Below are positions 18,194 to 26,281 of a DNA stretch of 64,000 nt, piece by piece. The position numbers and the translations under genes were made by a program. The notes under the pieces are model-generated. The model worked only from the letters and a program-made list of their open reading frames with translations, was not told the origin of the DNA and searched no databases. Every line of letters starts with the position of its first letter. Positions within the stretch are counted from its first letter, which is position 1. The DNA lies in the NCBI RefSeq assembly GCF_017875275.1, contig NZ_JAGGML010000001.1, positions 1-64,000 of the forward strand, given 5' to 3'. The DNA comes from Xanthobacter flavus. GTDB lineage: Bacteria > Pseudomonadota > Alphaproteobacteria > Rhizobiales > Xanthobacteraceae.

Positions 18194-18993
18194 CAGATCC
18201 GGCCTCCGGCCGACGCATGGGCCGACCCAGCCCCCTTGCCTCGGCGGTGGCCGGTTCGGCCGGCGCGGCGCGTCCTCATCCCGTTTCCTCCCACCACCGC
18301 CGCTCCAGAACGGCGTGACTATAGGGGCCGGCAGCAGGCCCGCAAGCTGAGGAGAGCCGGAGGCCTGCGACGCACAAGCGGCGCCAAGATACCTCCGATC
18401 AAACACCGACTCGTCGTCTTTTCGGTTGGCGCTAGGCGACGCAGGCTGCCGGGCGCTTGAGTTGGGGGAAGATCGAGAAGCACTTTAAGGATGGAAAATT
18501 AACCATAAATATCAATATTTTATGGTTAATATCTGACTTTAATGACCAATCAAGAGTCGTGCAGATTAGAGAATTGTATTGAAAATCAGATACATATGCC
18601 ATTTTCATGAGGTATTAATGGCATTAATTTACCACTTAATGTATTAAGTTAATCTCTCATGAATTCATTATAAATATATGAGATATATACATAATTTCTG
18701 GTTTAGGAGAAAATTCCTAGATCTTCGTTCCCCCGCCCTGGTCCGAAACAGGCCCTGCCCCGGCTCCTTTGCCCGGGGGAGCAAAACGTCCCGCTGATGT
18801 CTTTTGAACCGTAGGGCGAAGCTCATCCGCGCCTTTGCACCCACGCTTTCAGGTGCTCCAAGGGCGCAGGGCACGGGCATGGCACTGCTCCGCATGCAAA
18901 GGGACCGACGTCTGCGCCGATGACGGCCGGCAGAGGCTGACGCGGATCGATTCCCCTCCCCTGCCCCGCACTACCGAGAGGCAAATCGGCGGC
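18194..18993. other. 800-base gene-free region upstream of the cob operon
   Basis: No convincing gene lies between waaC (ends 18994) and cobP (starts 18193), both on the minus strand. The cobP-proximal third is GC-rich with short hairpins and should contain the cob operon promoter. I do not see the conserved core of a cobalamin riboswitch. The middle (about 18481-18720) is a sharply AT-rich block described separately. A 75-codon minus-strand frame at 18668-18895 has no family resemblance and is probably chance. Confidence 0.7.
18481..18720. repeat. AT-rich island with clustered perfect palindromes
   Basis: About 240 bases are roughly 70% A+T inside DNA of about 65-70% G+C. They contain a perfect 12-bp inverted repeat with nine-base loop at 18498-18530 (arms ATTAACCATAAA/TTTATGGTTAAT), ATTAATG/CATTAAT around one base at 18614-18628, and ACTTAAT/ATTAAGT around two bases at 18634-18649. 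TTCATGAG/CTCATGAA and TCTCAT/ATGAGA pairs add further symmetry. It could be a regulatory region, a nucleoid-protein binding site or the relic of transferred DNA; there is no coding capacity. Confidence 0.7.
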
Positions 18994-20004
18994 TCAGCCT
19001 GCAGCGCGCAGCTTTTCGAGCGCCTGCCACACCTCGGCGGCGGAGATATCGGCGAGGCACGGCGGCCCTTCGCGCACATCAGGGGCGATGCGGCAGCTGG
19101 CCTTCTCGCAGGGCGCGCAGTCGCGCCGCGCCTTCAGTTCGGTGACACGGGCACCGAAAAGGCCGGTAAGCACCGGGTTGGTCGGGCCGTACAGACCGAT
19201 GGTCGGCACCCCATAGGCAGCAGCCAGATGGCCGAGGCCCGTGTCCACCGTCACCACCCCGGCTGCGCCAGCGATCTCGGGGGCGAGACCCTCCAGCCCC
19301 TGCGGCGGCAGAAGACGCACATTCCCCTGCCCGGCGGCGATGGCCTCGGCACGGGCGCGCTCCTCGGCGCCGTGGGCGAACAGGCGCACCTGCATGCCCG
19401 CCGCGCCCGCCCGCGCCGCCAGGGCGCGCCAGCCGTCGAGGGTCCATGTCTTGGTGGGCCAGGTGGTGCCGTGCAGGAAGACGAGATAGGGAGCGCCGCC
19501 GGGGGCCGGCCGAAGCCCCGTATCCGCGGGCAGGCCATCGAGCCCATAGCCGAGCGCCGCCGCGAACAGCTTGCGGAGGCGCACGGCCATATGCTCCACC
19601 TCGGGGACGTGGTGGCGCGCGCCATAGAGCAGGCTCGCCAGCCCCTCGCGCGCGCTCCCTCGGTCGAAGCCGTGCCGGGGGCCACGGGCGAGAGCGGCCA
19701 CGGCGGCGCTCTTCATCAGGCCCTGCGCGTCGATCACGAGATCATATGGCTCGGCCGCCAGCGCAGCCCGCACGCGCCCGGCCTCGCCGCCGGACAGCGC
19801 CGCGAGCGGCCGGCGCAGCATCCGGCGGAGCGGAACGGTGATGGTGCGGCGAACGGCGGGATGGAGTCGGGCGACCGGCGCGAAGGCCTCCTCCACCGCC
19901 CAGTCCACCGTGAGGCCGGGCACGCGGGCGGCCGCATCCGTCAGCGCGGGGAAGGTGTGGACCACATCCCCCAGCGACGACAGCTTCACCAGCAGCAGCT
20001 TCAT
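18994..20004 (-). CDS. waaC: Lipopolysaccharide heptosyltransferase I
   Basis: A 336-residue glycosyltransferase family 9 enzyme that adds the first heptose to the inner LPS core at the cytoplasmic face. It starts MKLLLVKLSSLGDVVHTFPA, the family's N-terminal glycine-aspartate motif, with LVIDAQGLMKSA and a C-terminal VVTVDTGLGHLAAAYGVPTIGLYGPTNP sugar-nucleotide site. A C-terminal cysteine cluster (CAPCEKASC and a following C) is common in heptosyltransferases. The ATG at 20004 overlaps the stop of waaF by an ATGA junction, so both are coupled. Confidence 0.88.
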   Translation of the reverse strand: MKLLLVKLSSLGDVVHTFPALTDAAARVPGLTVDWAVEEAFAPVARLHPAVRRTITVPLRRMLRRPLAALSGGEAGRVRAALAAEPYDLVIDAQGLMKSAAVAALARGPRHGFDRGSAREGLASLLYGARHHVPEVEHMAVRLRKLFAAALGYGLDGLPADTGLRPAPGGAPYLVFLHGTTWPTKTWTLDGWRALAARAGAAGMQVRLFAHGAEERARAEAIAAGQGNVRLLPPQGLEGLAPEIAGAAGVVTVDTGLGHLAAAYGVPTIGLYGPTNPVLTGLFGARVTELKARRDCAPCEKASCRIAPDVREGPPCLADISAAEVWQALEKLRAAG

Positions 20005-21023
20005 CGGCGCAGTTGCTCGGCCGCGGCCAGAACCTCTTCGGCGGCGATGCCTTCGAGGCAGGCCAGCGTCTTCAGCGGGCACTCGCGCTTGTGGCAGGGC
20101 CGGCAGGGCAGATCGCGCGAAACCACGCGGGCGAAGGGCGAGGCCGGCGGCGTCATCTTCTCCGACGACGCGCCATAGATCACCACCAGCTTGCGGTCGA
20201 ACGCACCGGCGATGTGCATCAGCCCGGAATCGTTGGAAATCACCACATCGGCGCCGGCGAGGATGGCGGCGGCCTCGATCAGCGTGGTGCGGCCGACCAG
20301 ATTGTCCACCGGCACGCCGGCCGAGGCCTCGATGGCGCTCGCCGCCTCGGCATCCTTGGGCGAGCCCAGGATGCGGATGCGGTAGCCGTCCTTCACCGCC
20401 AGCGCGGCAAGCGCCGCGAACTTCGCCGCCGGCCAGCGCTTGGCGGGGCCATATTCCGCGCCGGGGCACAGCACCATCACCGGCCCTTCGCCGGCGAGGG
20501 GATATTTGGCGGCGGCGACGTCCAGCGCGCCGTCCGGCAGCATCAGGCGCGGGCGCGGCGCGCGGGCGATGGAGCCGGGCGGAAGGCCGAGAGCGACGAA
20601 GCGGTCCAGCGTGCGTGCGGTCTTGCGGTCGGGGTCGGGGCGCGCGTCGGTGAGGAGCGCGCTGCGCAATTCGGCGCGATAGCCCACGCGCTCGGGAATT
20701 TCGGCGGCGACCGGCACGATGGCGGCCTTGAACGCGCGCGGCAGGATGATCGCCTTGCCATAGCCCTCGCCCCGCAGGGCGCGGCCCGCCTTCCAGCGGG
20801 CGAGGAGGCCGAGTTCGCCATGGCCCAGCCCGAGCGGGATGGTGCGGCGAACGCCGGGGATCATGCGGGCGACGGGAAGGGCGGCGGGCGGCGCCAGCAC
20901 ATCGATGGGCCGGCCGGGCTCACGCAGGCGCAGCACGTCCACAAGGCTCGCCGCCATAACCATGTCGCCGACCCAGGACGGACCGACGAGCAGAAGCGGC
21001 GAAACGGAACCAAGGGCACGCAT
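20001..21023 (-). CDS. waaF: Lipopolysaccharide heptosyltransferase II
   Basis: A 340-residue family 9 glycosyltransferase that adds the second heptose of the LPS inner core. Motifs are LLVGPSWVGDMVMA at the N-terminus, VMVLCPGAEYGPAKRWP (typical of WaaF), and the C-terminal DVVISNDSGLMHIAGA and VVIYGASS sites. A CRPCHKREC cysteine block is near the end, as in WaaC. Start ATG 21023; the gene overlaps waaC in an ATGA junction, so the two consecutive pathway steps are made from one message. Confidence 0.92.
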   Translation of the reverse strand: MRALGSVSPLLLVGPSWVGDMVMAASLVDVLRLREPGRPIDVLAPPAALPVARMIPGVRRTIPLGLGHGELGLLARWKAGRALRGEGYGKAIILPRAFKAAIVPVAAEIPERVGYRAELRSALLTDARPDPDRKTARTLDRFVALGLPPGSIARAPRPRLMLPDGALDVAAAKYPLAGEGPVMVLCPGAEYGPAKRWPAAKFAALAALAVKDGYRIRILGSPKDAEAASAIEASAGVPVDNLVGRTTLIEAAAILAGADVVISNDSGLMHIAGAFDRKLVVIYGASSEKMTPPASPFARVVSRDLPCRPCHKRECPLKTLACLEGIAAEEVLAAAEQLRR

Positions 21024-21122
21024 GCGACAACTCGCGGGGTGGAACGCCCCGCGTCATGACAAGGCGGAACCGCCGCGTCAAGCACGCTGGCCTGGACGCG
21101 GCGGTCAGTATGGAACGAAGGC

Positions 21123-21596
21123 TCAGGCGGCCGGACGGATCGTCTTCTCCACCGACGACTTGATCGGCTCGGACGAGTCAGAAGCGACCTTCTGCGCGAG
21201 CGCGGAGAGATCCTTGGCCTGGCCGGTCAGGGCCTCGAACTGCTTGCGGGCGTGGCCGGTGGAAAGCTCCACGGCTTCGGCGACGGTCTTGGCGGTCAGC
21301 AGCGAATTGAAATAGTCGAACGCGGAATTCACGTTCGATTGAACCGCCTCGAGCACCTTGGCATTGTACTGCGCCACGCCCTTGGAGGCGGTGGTGGCGC
21401 TGTCCTCGAAGGCGGCGTTCACCTGCTCGGCGGCGGCCTTCAGCTTGCTGTAGTTCTCGCGGTAGGTGGCGAGGCCCTTCTCGGCGATCTCGCGGACGGC
21501 CGGGGGCACCTCGACGCCGGGAACGGCATTGGTCGAGAACGCCTTTTTCGCCGCTTCGATCTGATCCTGATAAGCCTTGATGAAGGTATCGTTCAT
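21123..21596 (-). CDS. Phasin (polyhydroxyalkanoate granule-associated protein)
   Basis: A 157-residue, mostly helical, amphipathic protein of the phasin_2 family. The core FEDSATTASKGVAQYNAKVL, EAVQSNVNSAFDYFNSLLTA and HARKQFEALTGQ segments are characteristic. Phasins coat PHB granules and limit their size; some act as general stress chaperones. It is followed upstream by a second, only distantly similar phasin on the same strand, with 240 bases between them that contain two TGC-N3-GCA sites in a hairpin. Start ATG 21596. Confidence 0.9.
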   Translation of the reverse strand: MNDTFIKAYQDQIEAAKKAFSTNAVPGVEVPPAVREIAEKGLATYRENYSKLKAAAEQVNAAFEDSATTASKGVAQYNAKVLEAVQSNVNSAFDYFNSLLTAKTVAEAVELSTGHARKQFEALTGQAKDLSALAQKVASDSSEPIKSSVEKTIRPAA

Positions 21597-21752
21597 GTCA
21601 TCCTCGGAACCGGGGCGTGGCGATCCGTGCCGAGGTGCGTTGCTGCAGTGCCACCTGAACGCAGCTTCACGCCAAGCGCCGGGAAGCGCTTGCATTGCGA
21701 GCATTCTAGATGAGCTGTGTTACCCCGACCAAGGGGTTATACAACAGTAAAC

Positions 21753-21783
21753 GTGCAGCGCAAAATGAAATTCTGCGCTGCAC
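21753..21783. promoter_or_regulatory. Paired TGC-N3-GCA inverted repeat between phasin genes
   Basis: GTGCAGCGCA (21753-21762) and TGCGCTGCAC (21774-21783) form a perfect 10-bp inverted repeat around 11 bases. Each arm contains a TGC-N3-GCA element, resembling the TGC-rich sites described for the PHB regulator PhaR. It lies 157-187 bases upstream of the phasin start at 21596 and 54 bases beyond the stop of the other phasin, so it could equally be that gene's terminator hairpin, although a U-tract is weak. Confidence 0.45.
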
Positions 21784-21836
21784 AAGTCAAGGTTTCGAAA
21801 CCAAGCGGGCCGGCGCCAGCCGGTAGAGTAATCCCG

Positions 21837-22379
21837 TCAGCCCTGCTGGCTGGGATCGGTCGCCTTCGCCGCTGCGGCCTGAGCCTCGCGCACCGCGGTC
21901 TCGCCGACGGTTTTCATATCCTGGGCCACGGTCTGCGCGCTCTGGGCGGCGGCGGCGGCCAGGGTTTTCAGGCGCTCGGCGAGGGTGCGGGCGTGTTCGT
22001 CCATGGTGCGCACGGCGTTCTCGCCGAGGGCCTTGGCATCGTCGCCGAAGGCCTTCGCCTGCTCGGACACGGTCTTCAGCTGGTTGGTGAGAAACTCCGC
22101 CTGGAGGCCCATCATCTCCTGAGGGCTCTTGGCCGCCACGAGCTTGTGCAGGAAATCGAAGCTCGCCTCGACATTCGCTTCCATCAGGCCGATGGCCTTC
22201 TGGCGGAAGTCCTTGATGCTGGAGCTGACTTCCTCGATACGGCCTTCGCTCTCGCCGACCGTTTCCCGCGCATTCTGGAACAGGGTCTCGAACGCCTGCC
22301 GGGCCTGCGCCACGTTCTTCTCGGCAATGGCCCGCATTTCTGGGGGCAGTTCCAGATCCGGACCGAACTTCGTCGTCAT
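21837..22379 (-). CDS. Phasin family protein (second paralogue)
   Basis: A 180-residue helical protein of the phasin family. DLELPPEMRAIAEKNVAQAR, FRQKAIGLMEANVEASFDFL and LQAEFLTNQLKTVSEQAKAF are the recognisable core, followed by an Ala/Lys-rich tail that may form a coiled coil. It shares architecture but little sequence with the neighbouring 157-residue phasin. Start ATG 22379 was chosen over an upstream extension. It is divergent from the PAS/kinase-like gene, whose chosen start is about 200 bases away. Confidence 0.88.
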   Translation of the reverse strand: MTTKFGPDLELPPEMRAIAEKNVAQARQAFETLFQNARETVGESEGRIEEVSSSIKDFRQKAIGLMEANVEASFDFLHKLVAAKSPQEMMGLQAEFLTNQLKTVSEQAKAFGDDAKALGENAVRTMDEHARTLAERLKTLAAAAAQSAQTVAQDMKTVGETAVREAQAAAAKATDPSQQG

Positions 22380-22582
22380 GGCCGTCTCTCCTCCGGGTGT
22401 CGGGCGGCGCAAGCCACCGCGCAGCGACCCATCTTAGTCTACCGTGTCGCCGCTTCGCCATTATGAATGGCAGGCAGCGCGGCGAAGTTGCACTGACGTT
22501 AATCAATGGCGCCGAGAATAAGGGGCGGCGGGATGCCCCGCCTCGGTTCACTCCTCCACCGCAAGGTGCGATCCTGCACACG

Positions 22583-24991
22583 ATGACGCAGCACCACGGC
22601 AGCCCGGACGACCCGTCTCCCCTCTCGCGGGAGAGCGTGGAGGCCATAGCGTCCGCTCTTCCCGGCGCGGAGGCGGTGCTGGCACCCCTCGCGCGACAGG
22701 ACCTCCCCTCCTTCCTGATCGACGTCGCCTCCGGCCGCGTGCTTGCGGCGACGCGGGCCGCCGCACATGCCGCCATTGAGGCCGGCCGGACGGCGCCCGA
22801 AGTGGTGATGACGGCCGCTACCCACCTCGCCCGCCGCACGGCGGCCGGATTCGGCGTCGCGCGGCTGCGCCTGCCGGGAGACCTTTCGCCGCGCACCCTG
22901 CGCTTTGCCGCCCTCGCCCTGCCCTCGGGGCCCGCGATCCTGTTCGCCGACCCGTCCGCCTTTGTCTCCGCGCCGGCCGAGGCCACACGTGCGGCGGATG
23001 CGCCTGCCGTTCCACCCGCGCTGCGCCCGCTCCTCGCCCAGCCGCTTCGGGTGACCTGGGAGTGCGACGCGGACGGGCGCCTGCGCGCGCTGTCGCCCTT
23101 GTTCGCGGCGGCGCTCGGCAGCCGCAAGGGCCGGTTCCTGGGCGCGAGCTTCGCCGAACTGGAGCGCGGCGGGCATCTGGACGACGCCGATGCGCTCGTG
23201 GAGGCCATGGCCTCAGGCGAGAGCTTCACCGAACGGACCGCGAGGGTTCCGGCCGCCGGCGCCGAAGCCCCGCTCGACCTCAGCCTGGGCGGCGCGCCGC
23301 TGTTTGATGCGGAACGCCGGCTCAAGGGCGTGCGCGGCTTCGGCATCGTCACGGCGGCGGAGACACCCGCCTTCGGCGAGAAACCCGCGCAGCCGGAGAC
23401 CCCGACGGCGCCGCCGCCGATCACCTTCGGGCGCAATGTGGTGCCGCTCCGGCAGGGCAGCCTCTCCCCGCAGGAAAGCTCCGCCTTCCGCGAGATCGCC
23501 CGCACGCTTGCCGCCGCCATCGAGGACTGGCCCAAAATCCCGCCGGACACGGAGCCGCCCGCCGGCTTCGAGACGACCGAGGCCCCGCCCGAAGCTTTCG
23601 CCCCTTCCGGCGACGAGGCGGAACTTCTCGACAAGCTGCCGGTGAGCCTGCTCGTGCAGCAGGAGGGCACGCTGGTCCACGCCAACCGGGCGTTTCTGGC
23701 GCTGACCGGCTGGAGCGGGCTCGACGCGTTGGAGGACGCCGGAGGGCTGGAGCGAGTCCTCTCCCGCGAAGCCGGCGCCCTGCATGTGCTGACGCCGGAG
23801 GGCGCCCGCCTTCCGGTGGAGGTCCGTCTCGTCGCCGCGCCCTTCCTCGGCCGGCCGGCGCTTATTCACGTCATCCGCCCGCTGGACAGCACTGCGGATG
23901 ACCGTGAAGCCCGCGCGAGCGCCCGCCGCGCCGCGCTGGACATGGTGCCGTGGCCCGTCTTCCTGTTGGAAATGGACGGTACGATCCGCCTCGCCAATCT
24001 CGCCGCGGCCGAACGCCTGGGCTTTCCGGCCCACGATCTCGCTGGCGAGCCCTTCACCATCGCCGTCGCGCCGACCGATCGCGCCGAGGCGATCGCGACC
24101 CTCGATCGCGTGCGGGACGATGGCACCTCGGGGCAGGTGGCCCTCGCGCTCCGCAATCGCGCGGGCGAGCTTCTGCCCGGCCGCGCGGCCGTGACCCGCG
24201 CCGGCGCAGAGGACCAGCTCCTGTGCGTCGTCATCGGACCGGCGCCCGAGCCGGCCGAGCCTGCTCCCGCGCCTCAGGCGCCCGTCCCGATGCTCACGGA
24301 GGCCGCGCCTCCGGAAAACCTCCTCCCCCGCCTCGCGGGCCGGGTGCGCGCCGGGCTGGAAGGACCCATGGCTGTTCTTCGGGATGCCCCGGCCGAGGCC
24401 CTCGACGCGCCGCTGCGGGATGCGCTCAGATCCCTGAACGCCACGCTGGCCGACCTTGCCGCCCTGTCGGAGCCGCCGAAAGCCGAGACGACCGCAGCGG
24501 CGTGCAACGTTTCGGCTGCGGTGCGCGCTGCCATCGCCGCGCACCTGCCGGACGCCCGGCGCAGGCGGCTGGCGCTGCGGCTCGACGATGCCGGCGACGT
24601 CATCGCTCAAGCCGATGAAGCCTCGCTCGCCAATCTGCTGTCCATGCTGCTGGAGGAAGCCATCGCGGCGACGCCGGCCGGCGGGGCGGTCGCGGTGTCG
24701 GTATTCGGCACTGAGGAAGGGACGGAAGGTTCGCGCGCGGTCGTCCAACTGAGCGACGCGGGCGCCGGCCTCGATGCGGAGGCGGCCGCGGCGGCCCTCG
24801 ACCCGCTCTCCGGTCTTCCGCCCGACGACCGCTTCGCCGCCGATGGACGCCCGCTCCGCCTCGCCCGCATGGCCGAAGCCGCGCGGAGACTCGGCGGAAT
24901 GCTGGACATCGATCCGGCCGGGAGCGCCGCGACCGGCGAGGATCCGGGCCGGCGGCGCGGCATGATCGCCCGGCTCACCCTGCCGGCCTGA
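22583..24991 (+). CDS. PAS-domain histidine-kinase-like protein with degenerate catalytic motifs
   Basis: An 802-residue cytoplasmic protein without a transmembrane helix. Several PAS-like segments are visible (CDADGRLRALSPLFAAALGS near 160; LVQQEGTLVHANRAFLALTG near 360; LEMDGTIRLANLAAAERLGF near 465). The C-terminus resembles a kinase core, but the DHp-like LLPRLAGRVRAGLEGPMAVL lacks the H-box His, and the ATPase-like part has SMLLEEAIAATPAGGAV, with Glu where the N-box Asn is expected, although SDAGAGLD keeps a G1-like DxGxG. It is probably a sensor scaffold or pseudokinase. The start at ATG 22583 is favoured; an in-frame ATG lies at 22463. Confidence 0.75.
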   Translation: MTQHHGSPDDPSPLSRESVEAIASALPGAEAVLAPLARQDLPSFLIDVASGRVLAATRAAAHAAIEAGRTAPEVVMTAATHLARRTAAGFGVARLRLPGDLSPRTLRFAALALPSGPAILFADPSAFVSAPAEATRAADAPAVPPALRPLLAQPLRVTWECDADGRLRALSPLFAAALGSRKGRFLGASFAELERGGHLDDADALVEAMASGESFTERTARVPAAGAEAPLDLSLGGAPLFDAERRLKGVRGFGIVTAAETPAFGEKPAQPETPTAPPPITFGRNVVPLRQGSLSPQESSAFREIARTLAAAIEDWPKIPPDTEPPAGFETTEAPPEAFAPSGDEAELLDKLPVSLLVQQEGTLVHANRAFLALTGWSGLDALEDAGGLERVLSREAGALHVLTPEGARLPVEVRLVAAPFLGRPALIHVIRPLDSTADDREARASARRAALDMVPWPVFLLEMDGTIRLANLAAAERLGFPAHDLAGEPFTIAVAPTDRAEAIATLDRVRDDGTSGQVALALRNRAGELLPGRAAVTRAGAEDQLLCVVIGPAPEPAEPAPAPQAPVPMLTEAAPPENLLPRLAGRVRAGLEGPMAVLRDAPAEALDAPLRDALRSLNATLADLAALSEPPKAETTAAACNVSAAVRAAIAAHLPDARRRRLALRLDDAGDVIAQADEASLANLLSMLLEEAIAATPAGGAVAVSVFGTEEGTEGSRAVVQLSDAGAGLDAEAAAAALDPLSGLPPDDRFAADGRPLRLARMAEAARRLGGMLDIDPAGSAATGEDPGRRRGMIARLTLPA

Positions 24992-25034
24992 ACCGGCTTG
25001 CACACGGTGTCCTAACACCACTTTGGTGGTATCC

Positions 25035-25059
25035 GCACAATGGAACAACTCCATTGTGC
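25035..25059. terminator. Perfect hairpin after the kinase-like gene
   Basis: GCACAATGGA and TCCATTGTGC pair perfectly around a five-base loop, 44 bases after the stop at 24991. There is no U-tract, so it may be a weak terminator or an operator for the downstream bfd region. Confidence 0.45.
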
Positions 25060-25160
25060 AGGCAGAATGCTGTCCGAACGGCCTTCGAGGCTCCATATCG
25101 CATATGTACGGAGTTGACGGCGCCTCCCGTCATCTGCAAAAAATGCAATAGAAACAAGTT

Positions 25161-25177
25161 TTTAGAAGCCTTCCAAG
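25161..25177 (+). promoter_or_regulatory. Irr-box (ICE)-like palindrome upstream of bfd
   Basis: The sequence TTTAGAA-GCC-TTCCAAG agrees with the rhizobial iron control element TTTAGAA-N3-TTCTAAA at 12 of 14 defined positions. It lies 19 bases before the bfd start. Irr represses iron storage genes when haem or iron is short, which fits a bfd/bfr locus. The consensus is quoted from memory. Confidence 0.6.
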
Positions 25178-25195
25178 TTAGCTTCGGGCCGTGCC

Positions 25196-25429
25196 ATGAT
25201 CGTTTGTTCATGCAACGTCTTTTCAGACCGGCAAGTGCTCGACGCACTTGCCGGAACCCCATTGCGCTCTCCCAGCGAAGTTTATCGCTGCCTCGGCTGC
25301 TCGCCCCAGTGCGGACGCTGCGCCCGGACCATCCGCACGTTGATGGATCAGGTGCAGGCCCACGACTGCGGTGCGTGCGCGGATGAGTGTCCCGTCGCGG
25401 GACTTACCGGAATGGTCGCGGCCGAGTAA
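25196..25429 (+). CDS. bfd: Bacterioferritin-associated ferredoxin
   Basis: A 77-residue [2Fe-2S] protein that reduces haem in bacterioferritin to release stored iron. Cluster ligands are Cys4 and Cys6 in MIVCSCNVF and the C-x2-C pair of CLGCSPQCGRC around residues 32-42. A Cys-rich tail (CGACADECPV) extends beyond the minimal Bfd fold. bfr follows 129 bases downstream on the same strand. Irr-box-like palindromes precede both genes, so both should be induced in iron sufficiency. Confidence 0.92.
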   Translation: MIVCSCNVFSDRQVLDALAGTPLRSPSEVYRCLGCSPQCGRCARTIRTLMDQVQAHDCGACADECPVAGLTGMVAAE

Positions 25430-25453
25430 GCTGCATAAACCGATTTTCCGAAA

Positions 25454-25474
25454 CACCCGGTGAAAAGCCGGGTG
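25454..25474 (+). terminator. Intercistronic hairpin between bfd and bfr
   Basis: CACCCGG and CCGGGTG form a seven-base-pair stem around TGAAAAG, 24 bases after bfd. It has no T-run; it may attenuate read-through or protect the bfd message. Confidence 0.4.
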
Positions 25475-25499
25475 CCACCTCTGCGTACCTTGCACTCAC

Positions 25500-25516
25500 C
25501 TTAGAATTAGTCTAAG
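25500..25516 (+). promoter_or_regulatory. Irr-box (ICE)-like palindrome upstream of bfr
   Basis: CTTAGAA-TTA-GTCTAAG keeps the TTAGAA and TCTAA halves of the rhizobial ICE (11 of 14 defined positions) and its outer bases are mutually complementary (CTTAGA/TCTAAG). It lies 43 bases before the bfr start, a typical operator position, and suggests that bfr has its own Irr-controlled promoter. Confidence 0.6.
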
Positions 25517-25558
25517 GATTGATTGAAACTAACTGCCTTACGGCACCAGGAGCTGATG

Positions 25559-26041
25559 ATGAAGGGCGATCCGAAGGTTATTGAATACCTCAATCGGGGC
25601 CTGCGCTCTGAGCTGACCGCCATCAACCAATACTGGCTCCACTACCGGATGCTCGACAATTGGGGCTACAAGGCGCTGGCCAAGAAGTGGCGCGCCGAGT
25701 CCATCGAGGAGATGGTCCACGCGGACAAGTTCACCGACCGTATCCTGTTCCTCGACGGCTTCCCGAACATGCAGGTGCTCGATCCCCTGCGAATCGGCCA
25801 GGACGTGAAGGAAATCCTCGACTGCGATCTCGCCGCCGAGCTCGATGCCCGCGCCCTCTACCAGGAAGCTGCCGCCTACTGCCAGACGGTGAAGGACTAT
25901 CCGAGCCGCGACCTCTTCGAAGAGCTGATGGCGGACGAGGAAGGCCACATCGACTTCCTTGAGACCCAGCTCGACCTCGTGTCCAAGCTCGGCCTGCAGC
26001 TGTACGCCCAGCACCACATCGGCGAACTCGACGAGGATTGA
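25559..26041 (+). CDS. bfr: Bacterioferritin
   Basis: A 160-residue four-helix iron-storage protein that forms a 24-subunit haem-containing shell and oxidises Fe(II) at its ferroxidase centre. It opens [20 protein letters not shown], the family consensus, with the ferroxidase Glu in that helix, then [20 protein letters not shown] with the probable haem-axial Met, and [12 protein letters not shown] with the second-site Glu and His. The start at the second of two adjacent ATGs (25559) gives correct spacing from the AGGAG at 25548. A strong terminator follows, so the unit ends here. Confidence 0.95.
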   Translation: MKGDPKVIEYLNRGLRSELTAINQYWLHYRMLDNWGYKALAKKWRAESIEEMVHADKFTDRILFLDGFPNMQVLDPLRIGQDVKEILDCDLAAELDARALYQEAAAYCQTVKDYPSRDLFEELMADEEGHIDFLETQLDLVSKLGLQLYAQHHIGELDED

Positions 26042-26063
26042 TCCTCTCCATCGCCCGACACCC

Positions 26064-26098
26064 AAAGCCCGGCTTTCATGCCGGGCTTTTTTTGTTTT
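26064..26098 (+). terminator. Intrinsic terminator of bfr
   Basis: AAAGCCCGG and CCGGGCTTT pair around an eight-base loop and are followed by a run of T (TTTTTTTGTTTT), 22 bases after the bfr stop. Confidence 0.92.
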
Positions 26099-26281
26099 GG
26101 CCGACGATCAGATTGGAGAAAGTATAAACTGGATGAGGCGGACTTAGCTCATTTCACAATTAGATAACTTCCAATGTTTCCGGGCTCACGCCCTTCTTCA
26201 TTGACCCTTCGTAAGGCCTCGGGCTAGCCAAATCTCCATAGTCTCATGGTGCTCTCTCTGAGCCCGGGCGTGGGGATTTCG

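Noticed and set aside
18194-18460. Possible cobalamin riboswitch upstream of cobP
   Set aside because: Short pieces resemble the B12 box on the plus strand (AGCCGGAGGCCTGC and CGCAAGCTGAGGAGA near 18345-18375), but they point away from the cob operon, the box is incomplete, and the conserved core with CCCCCGCAACTGT is missing on both strands.
18668-18895. 75-codon minus-strand frame over the AT-rich island
   Set aside because: No family resemblance, a mixed composition crossing the GC boundary, and no ribosome site; probably chance.
21787-23685. 632-codon minus-strand frame across the phasin and kinase-like genes
   Set aside because: Ser/Arg/Ala-rich sequence opposite recognised genes; no coherent fold or start.
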